Positions 55,618 to 64,000 of a DNA stretch of 64,000 nt are shown here, in pieces. Source of the DNA: Paracentrotus lividus. Its lineage: Eukaryota; Echinodermata; Echinoidea; Camarodonta; Echinidae. The notes below the pieces were generated by a model that had not been told where the DNA came from, ran no database searches, and was given only the letters and a program-made list of their open reading frames with translations. Location of the stretch: the NCBI GenBank assembly GCA_940671915.1, contig CALNVZ010003426.1:7467832-7531831 (forward strand), read 5' to 3'. Position 1 is the first letter of the stretch, and every line of letters starts with the position of its first letter. Position numbers and translations under genes: made by a program.

Positions 55618-56524
55618 TATACCGAGTGAGTCAAAAAAAAACTTTACACTTAAAAAAATGTCTATAAAAAGAAAACCAATTTATAAACCCTAAATTATTT
55701 TACATGTTCTGAAAGAGTAAATCCTCCCGCGTTTTTTGGTACCATTTTTGTGTGGTATGTCTTTACGCTTGGATGAACAGGACGCATTGTTTGCGAACAT
55801 GCAAATTTCGAATTGTGCCAGGGTGTGGATGAAATTGAAACAACAAAAGCTGACAAAAAAGCAACTCCATCACGAATAAAATAGCATAACTTTTTAACGA
55901 AAATTCCGCTTAATAACTTGGCAGGGGTGTTGGTACACACATTGACTACATTTTGTATGAAAATTAGATTGATTCGTCAAGTAATGCACGAATGAGTACA
56001 CATCAAAGAGTAACTAGCCACCCCGACAGACCTAAAAACAGGCCTCCTCAATACCTCTTAAAAAAGAGTATATTATTTAGCTGCTTTGAGCGGTGTGCTC
56101 ACAGTTCCTGGCCTGACTCTACATAGTTATCGGTCATTTTCACTACACGAATGTAGTCAATAATTGCTTAACCAACCCCCTGCCAAGTTATCTAAGCGCG
56201 GAGACATTTTCGATAAAAAGCGTTATGTTATTTATTCATGATGGAGTGCTTTTTTTGTTTTAGCTTTCGTGTTGGTTTCAATTTCATCCCCATTCTGGGC
56301 AAATTCGAAATTTGCATGGTTCGCAAACAATGCGTCGTGTTCATTGCCAAGCGTAAAAGACATACCACACAACAGATGGTACGCGTCAAGAAGATGCCGA
56401 GGAGGAGTTACTCTCTTCAGGAAATACTGTAAAGAAACTTATGGTTATAATAACATTGTGTTTGCTTGTTTATTTAATTTTTTTCTTACGTGTCAAAGTT
56501 CTCTTTTGACTCACCTCGGATATA
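55618..56524. mobile_element. Foldback element with CCGAGTGAGTCAAAA ends
   Basis: The left end TATACCGAGTGAGTCAAAA mirrors the right end TTTTGACTCACCTCGGATA. The inverted homology is patchy but long, including a nearly exact segment around 55780-55830 and 56285-56335 (GCGAACATGCAAATTTCGAA on one side, its inverse on the other). Each arm is about 300 bp or more. TA flanks. Frames in the right arm are not preserved in the left. Confidence 0.7.
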
Positions 56525-56542
56525 AGGCACATTTAAAGTCGA

Positions 56543-56812
56543 GGGAGATGTCTCCTGGCCGGGAAGTAGTCCTCCGGGGGAGTTGTCCTCGCCCGGCAGT
56601 TTCCCTCCGCGGCGGGAAGTTTCCCTCCGGGGGAGTTGGCTCTCGCGGCGGGAGTTGTCCAGCGACAGGGAGAACTGTCCTCAGTGGGGGACTGCTCGCG
56701 CTCGTGGGATACTCGCTTCTTCGTGCGGGACCCGTCCTCTCGCGGGAGTTGGATCCGTCCCGTGCGAGTTAGTCCCGGCGGCAGTTTGTCCTCCGGGCGG
56801 AGATGTCCTAGA
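56543..56812. repeat. Diverged opposite-strand copy of the 16-bp tandem repeat
   Basis: TCCGGGGGAGTTGTCC-like units, the complement of those at 53690-53836, about 16-17 of them with many substitutions. It begins GGAGATGTCTCC and ends GGAGATGTCC. CpG-rich. Several overlapping 74-167 codon frames here are by-products of the GC-rich repeat. Confidence 0.65.
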
Positions 56813-56904
56813 AACATTTGTCTCAGCTTTCTATTTTCGGACCATGGCTATAAACTTTGATGTTCCCTCAACCTTTCCTCGGTGATTGTTTTAAATAAAA
56901 AAAA

Positions 56905-58170
56905 TTTTCAACCCCACAAAGCCAATTGTGTCATTTTCCCACATTTTGGGGCCCCTTTTTGTTACCCGGTCAAACCAAGGCCCCCTTAGCATACCGCAGG
57001 AAGCGCGTCTCGAGATGTAAGGTTGGTTTGTTATCATCTAAGTTAAATTTAGGTTTAAGGTTACAGGTTTAAGTCTTCTTGCTAGGGGAGGGGTTGAAGT
57101 TAAAAGATGTGATTGGTGAATTTTTTATTATTTTTTTTTTTTTTAAATTATGCCATTTTGATAAAGACAAAATCACCCCTTAAAGGAAACCAATACTACC
57201 ACAAACAAATAATCTACTTCCAAAGAGAAAGAGATAATAAGAGGAGCAATTTAAAAAAAGTTTCATCAAAATCGGTTATAAAATAAGAGATTATGGAGTT
57301 TGAAAAGTCTTGTTTACCTTCTATGGGGATCCTCAAAATTGGCAACATCAGCTTCAAAATGGCCGATTTTATGGACAACTCTCTCCATTGGTTTGTACAC
57401 AATTTTCAGATTTCCCCCGTTTTCTTTCAAAATATGTCTTATTTTACTTCTGAGCTCAAAATATGTCATGGGAAAATATATTTTACACAACAATATTGAG
57501 CTCAGAAGGAGAAAGACATATTTTGAAAGAAAATATGGGCGCAAAATCTGAAAATTGATGTACAAAACCAATGGATATTGTCCTTAAAATCGGCCCATTT
57601 TGAGCCGATGTTCGCAGTTTAATGGATCCCCATAGAAGTTAAACAACGCAGACTTTTTCAAGAACTTCCATAACTTCTCTTATCCTTCTATAACGATTTT
57701 GATGAAACTTTTTTTTAATTGCTCCTCTGATTGTGCTCTTTCTTATAAAAATGATTATTTCCTTGGGTATTGGTCCCCTTTAATCCATGAGTATTATCAT
57801 TTTTCCCCTCAATTTTGTTTCAGCCTTCATGAAAAGGTTGTAAATGATAAATGTAGTTCATTTCCATTGTAATTATGTTTGACTGATATGCTACAATACA
57901 TTTTTGGGAAGATACAAATTTCCATGCTGTAAAAATGCATAAAATCAATTTTGAACAACAATCAAAATAATCTTTGACCCTTTCCCTACAATAGACCTAA
58001 TCCTGTAACCATAAACTTGAAATTAACTGAAAGAACAATATCAACCATACCCCCGAGACGCATTTTACGGGGTAGGACTCAGGGGGCCTTGGTTGCCGGG
58101 GTAAACAAAAAGGTGCCCCAAAAAGTGAAGAAAAAAATGCCTAAAATTGACACTGTGGGGTTGACAAACT
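56905..58170. mobile_element. Large foldback element hosting a nested MITE
   Basis: The left arm (about 56905-57065: CCCCACAAAGCCAATTGTG, TTTGGGGCCCC, CAAGGCCCCC, AAGCGCGTCTCGAGA) is the inverse of the right arm (about 58000-58170: TCTCGGGGGTAT in reverse, GGGGGCCTTGG, GGTGCCCC, ACTGTGGGG). The arms differ at many positions, so it is old. The TTAA element 57180-57783 lies in its centre. Confidence 0.65.
57180..57783. mobile_element. TTAA-flanked AAAGG foldback element
   Basis: TTAAAGGAAACCAATACTAC at the left mirrors TATTGGTCCCCTTTAA at the right, with about 280 bp of imperfect inverted homology per arm meeting at about 57475. Non-coding. Same TTAA and AAAGG ends as 19738 and 40732. Confidence 0.8.
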
Positions 58171-58726
58171 TTTTGTTTTGAAAAAAACCTCAGGGAAGGG
58201 TTGGAGGAACGTCCAAGAAATAGCCAGGATCCATAAAAATGAAAGCGGGGCCAAACATAGCCGATGTGACAAGATGTTGCTAGACCGGAAAAAAAAAAGT
58301 ATTCCACTTTTATGACGGATTGTGTAAATTCGGACATTTGGGAATAATATCTATGCCATAATGATGATTTATAACAATACATAATTATTTGTTGGTATAT
58401 TTTGATTGATAGTTGGTGCATTACAATTTGACAATTTGATCAGTAAACTACTTTAGCCTATTAATTTTTATATTGATCATCATAATTCATGATTATTAAC
58501 ATTAGTATTGGACTTAGGCTTTTTGATGATTTAACGATTATGACCATGGCTTATTTTATGGATATTGGTTAAGAAATATGACCTGTTGGTAACCATTGCT
58601 CTACTTACCCAACCCCGCCCCAATGAAAATGACAACAAAATCCAAAATATACCTATTACTTTTTAAAGCTTTTTTTTAAACCGTCGAAACAACTAATAAA
58701 ATTAATCCCCTACCAAAATGCTGGCA
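58171..58726. other. Intergenic spacer
   Basis: AT-rich. No feature seen. Confidence 0.45.
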
Positions 58727-58960
58727 ATAGACCAGTTTACTAACATATTCAAATTTTATGCATACTTTTTTAACAAAAGTTGTTCTTGACAACCTGAAAG
58801 CTTACCAGAGGCTTGCCTGAAATAGCAACAACTTATGTATGCAAACTTGATTTCATGTATTGGAGTTCATTTTTGTTTTACAGGTTATTTGAATACCTTG
58901 TTACTATGTCGCCAGGAAAAAGTATGCATAAAATTTGAATATGTTAGTGAACTGGTCTAT
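58727..58960. mobile_element. Short MITE with 44-bp TIR, TAGACCAGTT ends
   Basis: ATAGACCAGTTTACTAACAT at the left and its inverse at the right (one mismatch), continuing through TATTCAAATTTTATGCATAC, so the TIR is about 44 bp. TA flanks. About 145 bp of unique centre. A well-preserved and so probably young copy. Confidence 0.85.
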
Positions 58961-59850
58961 TACTAATGTAATTGTTTAGTCTTTTTTTTTTCTTTCTTTT
59001 TTTCCTGTTTCTATTTATGGCGGTCCCTTAGATAAGACTGGAGTGTAACGGTAAAGTGTGTATGTCCTGTATATAAACATCAGGAATCCGGGTCAACAAA
59101 ATAATCCACGTCACAACGTGATCCATTATCAGCGATCAAGTCGAAACTGAAACAATTCATATCATTCAAATAAACCACTGGAGCCACTAAGTACCTTTAC
59201 ATTATAAAATATATTTGTTATCTACACATGAAAATATGATTATCAATCTCAAAATTCAGTCGCATTAATGAGTTTGAACCAAGTAAATGTGTACTTTGTC
59301 AGGGTAGCCTAGCTAAGCTGGTTTATTAGTTAAGCGCTATATGTTTTATGTGATCATTATATTATTATACAATTGTATTTTTTTTAATAGTAATTTCAAA
59401 CATTCGGTTAAATTTGACTTGATATTAAGGCTGTATTAAACTTGGTTAATGAATTCATAGGATGCATAGTGGTTAGGTAAAGATCAAATTAGGATTTACC
59501 TTCTACTTTACAAACTGGCCGCGGATCAACAGTTGTTGTATCGTGCAATCTCAACGCTCACATCCACACGCGCACCAACACGCACGCGCACACAAAATTT
59601 ACATCTACTGTAAGGGGCTTTCTATTGGTCTTGCGATCGTTTGCGATCATTTGGTCACAATATGTGTCACACATTAGCAACGGCTGTAAGTAGTCGCACC
59701 ACCAGTTGTGAAAGGGGCTTTACGTATGCATGGATTCATATACACCGTCGCTGTACATGATATCGTTGACCTATTTCTTTGTCTTTTTCATATTTTCTAT
59801 TATGTTTATAGGTCCATGATTACATAAAGTCACACTGACATCTTTTTTGT

Positions 59851-59853
<3 letters not shown>
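58961..59853. other. Intergenic region, nothing recognised
   Basis: AT-rich; a CACACGCGCACC-type run near 59560-59590. Confidence 0.45.

Positions 59854-59929
<76 letters not shown>
59854..59929. repeat. 76-bp T homopolymer
   Basis: Uninterrupted T run followed by ATTTCGTCAATCCC. On the minus strand it could be a poly(A) tail. Its length is doubtful because assemblies misjudge long homopolymers. Confidence 0.85.
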
Positions 59930-59931
<2 letters not shown>

Positions 59932-61221
59932 TTCGTCAATCCCAATTTGTAAATGCATACATCTTTAGGCCACACCAGCAATCTCGAAACGCACTCTCAT
60001 ATTCAATACGTTGACAGCATAGCCTTATAACACTTTTAATTTTAATATGTTAGGTCCATGCACGCGCTTATATCAATTAATACCCAATATTTGGTTATGT
60101 TTCAACACGGTCCTTGATCTTTGGTCAGAGTACATATCTCTTAATGGTTCCTGCCTATATCGTTATTAGCGTCCTATCGTAAGGTAAATTTGCATAGTCT
60201 CACGAGAAGCCTAGAGTACGCGTGTCTTTAGTGTGCTTAACATTGGGGACCTGTCCCTGGATTGCGACAAACACACTTCACAGGGTTTACTGGGGACAGG
60301 CCTTGAAATCAAAGGTTTCGCAAAGCCGCATTCACAGATCGCAGACTTAGATGACGATTCATGACGATTCTCTACAGGGCCCTACATAGAGAGAGTCTGG
60401 CATACTTCGTGAACAGTTGATATGGGTTTTCCCTGCCAATTTCATTGTTTTGTCAATAAATTGCATATTAGAGGCATTCATTTTCGGGAAAAAACGCTGC
60501 TGCATCGAAATGTTGCCAGTCAAAATCGTATTCAATCATCAAAATTAACGATTGTTGTGATCGATTTCGTATTTGCGCATTCTACTTCACATAATAAGCA
60601 TATACATTCGGTAATAACTATTCAATTTCGTCTTCATCCTGTCGACATTTCATTCCGTATACTCAAATTTGCACTAATTTGAATGCACAAATAATGAAAT
60701 TAAATGCCTATACCGAATTTGACCTTTGCAACCATTACTTTGTGTGCCTAAATACGAATTAGAGAGCATGAACACGAAATTGTTTGACTAAAGTCAGTCT
60801 GTCGCATCAAACACACGAATTTGAATACACATTTTAAAAAAACAGATGATAAATGTATGAAATTGGCCGGGAAAACCTATACTATAATGGCGCGTTTTTA
60901 TTGTGCTGATTTATTAGGAAAACACAATGCAAAAGAAAATGCGAGGCATTAATACCTACTGAAACTGTCGTAGAGAAAAGCCATAAATCGCAATTTTATT
61001 CTGTGTAAATGCAGCTTTAGGTAGGAGGAGCAGAAATGTTAAAGCCATTATAACTCATAATAACTCATAATATCACCTTGGTCTTACTAAAATAGGAAGG
61101 CCTTACTTTCTGACCACGTAATTTTATAGGCCTAATTGACCTGTACCATAATACTTGAGATGTTGCCATACAAAGAATAAAATATTGACCATAAGAATAT
61201 TCGATAGAAAAATGCCCTTGT

Positions 61222-61225
<4 letters not shown>
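59930..61225. other. Intergenic region, no gene supported
   Basis: An 86-codon plus frame at 60422-60682 is unrecognised. ACGAATTTGA or CGAATTTGACC-like strings recur near 60590-60830. A GACGATTCATGACGATTC direct repeat lies at about 60353-60370. Confidence 0.4.

Positions 61226-61260
<35 letters not shown>
61226..61260. repeat. (TA)n microsatellite abutting a foldback
   Basis: Pure AT tract directly before the element at 61261. Confidence 0.9.
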
Positions 61261-61264
<4 letters not shown>

Positions 61265-61436
61265 TTCAATCTATCGCGCAATATACTGGATTATAAGTAC
61301 GACAACTACTAAATTATCCTGAGTGCAGCTTTGTTTCTCCGAGGCCGCAGGCCGAGGTGAAATAGATCTGAACGAGGGATAATTTAGTATTTGGAGTTCA
61401 TATAGTCCAGTAATGTTGCAAGATGGAGCGTTCACT
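61261..61436. mobile_element. Small foldback element inserted next to (TA)n
   Basis: The arms, AGTGTTCAATCTATCGCGCA onwards and the inverse of GGATAATTTAGTATTTGGAG to GCGTTCACT, pair imperfectly over about 60 bp each. The centre holds CCGAGGCCGCAGGCCGAGG, itself a nearly perfect short palindrome. Confidence 0.6.
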
Positions 61437-61645
61437 ATTTATTATAGTAAATAGACCCCTAAATCTTTGACCTTGCCTAATCTAGTTTTATCTTTGTAAA
61501 GTTTTTGGTGCAAATTTAGCTATTGTGACGTATTTTGTTGCTCCGCGTATCCATTGTAGTTATGAGCTATAGTGCGCAACATTTTACTGTCATTACGCGC
61601 TAGCGCAACAAGGCAATCGATAGAATCGACACTCTCCACATTCAT

Positions 61646-61894
61646 TTAACCCGTTGTATACTGAGAACTTTTCATGAAGCCAAATGAATCGTGATTGTCA
61701 GGCATGCTTGCAAGAAATTCTTTTCATTTACAGATGAAACAAAGACAGCTTTGAATAGATCAATGGCAGATTATTAAAATTATATAATGTCCTTATATGT
61801 GTATGCAATCATGAGTGAAATAAATGGTCGACAAGAGGGATGTTCTATGTTTCTTCAGCCCGCATATATGCGGGCTTAGTATACAACGGGTTAA
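61646..61894. mobile_element. piggyBac-like mini-element (TTAA, CCC...GGG, TTAA)
   Basis: TTAA then CCCGTTGTATACT at the left; AGTATACAACGGG then TTAA at the right, a perfect 13-bp TIR. TTAA duplication and CCC ends are the hallmarks of the piggyBac superfamily. Near the right end is a 20-bp perfect palindrome, AGCCCGCATATATGCGGGCT (61857-61876). 249 bp, no transposase. Confidence 0.75.
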
Positions 61895-62015
61895 CACAGG
61901 CTTTACCCTCCAAAAACCGAAAGTTATATTGTACATATGTACAATATAACAAATTGAAAGTAGGTCACGGGGTACTGATCTAACCAATCGCAACGCGTAT
62001 TTTTCTGCCCCTATT

Positions 62016-62965
<950 letters not shown>

Positions 62966-63098
62966 CAGTAGCGGACGCAGCCGGATTTCATACAATGAAT
63001 GTATCGGGTTCATGCGTAAACATAATAGAGCCGCTTTTGTCCCCAGACAATTGAACCCCAGAAATGTATTTAATTCGAATCTCTTGGATCCGCGCCTG
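62966..63098. mobile_element. hAT-like mini-element, copy 2
   Basis: CAGTAGCGGACGCAG start and GGATCCGCGCCTG end. Same orientation as 4941-5072 and clearly homologous along its length, with scattered substitutions and one small indel. Confidence 0.65.
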
Positions 63099-64000
63099 AT
63101 ACCCCTCCCCAAGTCATTACCACTCGGCCCTTCTTACTTAAATGATAATTAAGATAGTAATTAAGATATAATTTACTTACAAAATAATAGATCTTACACA
63201 CTGCAATAAAAAATATATATATATCTAGAAATTAGGTTGAAAATAAAGGAGATTCCGAAAAAGCTACACTTGACGATTGCAGCGGTTTGTAGTTTAAAGC
63301 AAAAATCCGACAAATATCAGAGTCAATATCAAAATATCATTATTATTTTATTATCTACATGCTTCCGTTTAAATCGTTCTTACATGAATTAACTGAATCT
63401 GTAAAATGAAAGGGACGATTTTTAGTGTGGTATCCTATGTAGGTTCGTTTGCAAGTCATGTTAATATTTGGTAACATCTCTATATATATGTTCTACTTGA
63501 TCACACGAATCTGAAAATATATGTCGCCAATTTTTGACTTGACCTTTTGTGACCAAAATGAAGGTCAAAGGTCAGGCTTCATTAAAATAAACATAAATTT
63601 GTTCAAATTGTGTCAAATTTGGTATCAAATTGTAGGTAATTTTATAACTAGCAATTAAGTCCATTTTTTTTTCCCATCCGACCAGTCGGCTTTGAGCAAT
63701 ATGCAAATTAGTTTATTTATGTATAGTTGAATGCATAATAGAGTCAAGCCTATACGACGATCAGACACAACATATCCATAAACAATATTAATAAAAACTA
63801 ATCAAGATTACAACATGAATCGTACTAGCCTGATATTGTTGCCTCATTCTGGTGACTTATATGACCGTGAAATTAATTCTATCTATATGATGATTAACCG
63901 ACTGGAAACGGCATTAATTTAGCAAAACCCTAATTTTCTGTGAACTTTGACCTTATTTCTAGGTCAATTGTGTCAACTTAAAATATGGCGACTTTTATTT
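63099..64000. other. Intergenic region to the window edge
   Basis: AT-rich with recurring TGACCTT/AAGGTCA strings (63525-63580, about 63945-63965), including a DR1 at 63562. No gene. Confidence 0.4.
63562..63574 (+). promoter_or_regulatory. Perfect DR1 nuclear-receptor-type motif
   Basis: AGGTCA, A, AGGTCA, the ideal DR1 bound by RXR/HNF4-type receptors. Degenerate half-sites (TGACCTT, AGGTCAA) lie nearby. No associated gene is visible, so function is unproven. Confidence 0.3.

Noticed and set aside
56269..56885. Overlapping frames of 74-167 codons
   Set aside because: They arise from the GC-rich diverged 16-bp repeat and a foldback arm; several registers are open at once, which marks composition and not coding.

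Overview
This is eukaryotic genomic DNA: AT-rich and gene-poor, with spliced genes and dense in microsatellites and non-autonomous transposons. The animal-type Achaete-Scute bHLH exon, the CR1/L2-like retrotransposon and the many short foldback elements point to an invertebrate metazoan. A marine deuterostome such as a sea urchin is my favoured guess, but the sequence alone does not settle the species.

Only two protein genes are well supported. On the minus strand at about 6.4-7.05 kb lies the first coding exon of an Achaete-Scute-type bHLH transcription factor. It ends at a GTAAGT donor, and I could not find its downstream exon. On the plus strand at 13.68-15.63 kb is a single-exon ORF of 650 codons for a basic, mostly disordered protein I do not recognise. 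A good splice acceptor precedes it, a possible non-coding first exon with a TATA box and a GTAAGT donor lies 1.4 kb upstream, and a poly(A) signal follows it. A 5'-truncated, frameshifted LINE reverse transcriptase (36.0-37.36 kb, minus) and a smaller RT scrap (33.8 kb, plus) are the only other recognisable coding material. Most other open frames are low-complexity or lie inside repeats.

The main content is a dense and partly nested population of terminal-inverted-repeat (TIR) elements. I delineate more than 25 copies, grouped by their ends. (1) TA-flanked elements beginning TAGGG(G/T)A: one at 2.2-3.2 kb, an inverted pair at 24.7-25.5 and 29.5-30.4 kb, and one at 54.2-54.9 kb. Each has the same plan: an 11-bp terminus, then a family-specific motif that is repeated inside in both orientations. 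(2) Elements beginning (T)ACACT: 0.14, 0.66, 16.4, 35.0, 46.2 and 47.8 kb. They share ends, but several carry an amplified core that differs completely from family to family. (3) TTAA-flanked elements beginning AAAGG: 19.7, 40.7 and 57.2 kb, recalling the T2/Kolobok type. (4) A TTAA/CCC...GGG/TTAA mini-element of piggyBac type (61.65 kb), a pair of hAT-like elements (4.9 and 63.0 kb), and several long foldbacks (17.7-19.4, 55.6-56.5, 56.9-58.2, 58.7 kb). Nesting is visible: the 54.2-kb element sits inside an older copy of the 31.0-kb family, and a 19.94-kb hairpin element interrupts one arm of the 19.74-kb element.

Three near-perfect hairpins embedded in (TA)n tracts (37.5, 37.77 and 39.0 kb) deserve attention; two carry degenerate hammerhead-ribozyme-like cores. 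The rest is simple-sequence DNA and intergenic sequence in which I see no gene. All boundaries were read by eye, so allow a few bases of error on repeat ends and more on inferred exons.
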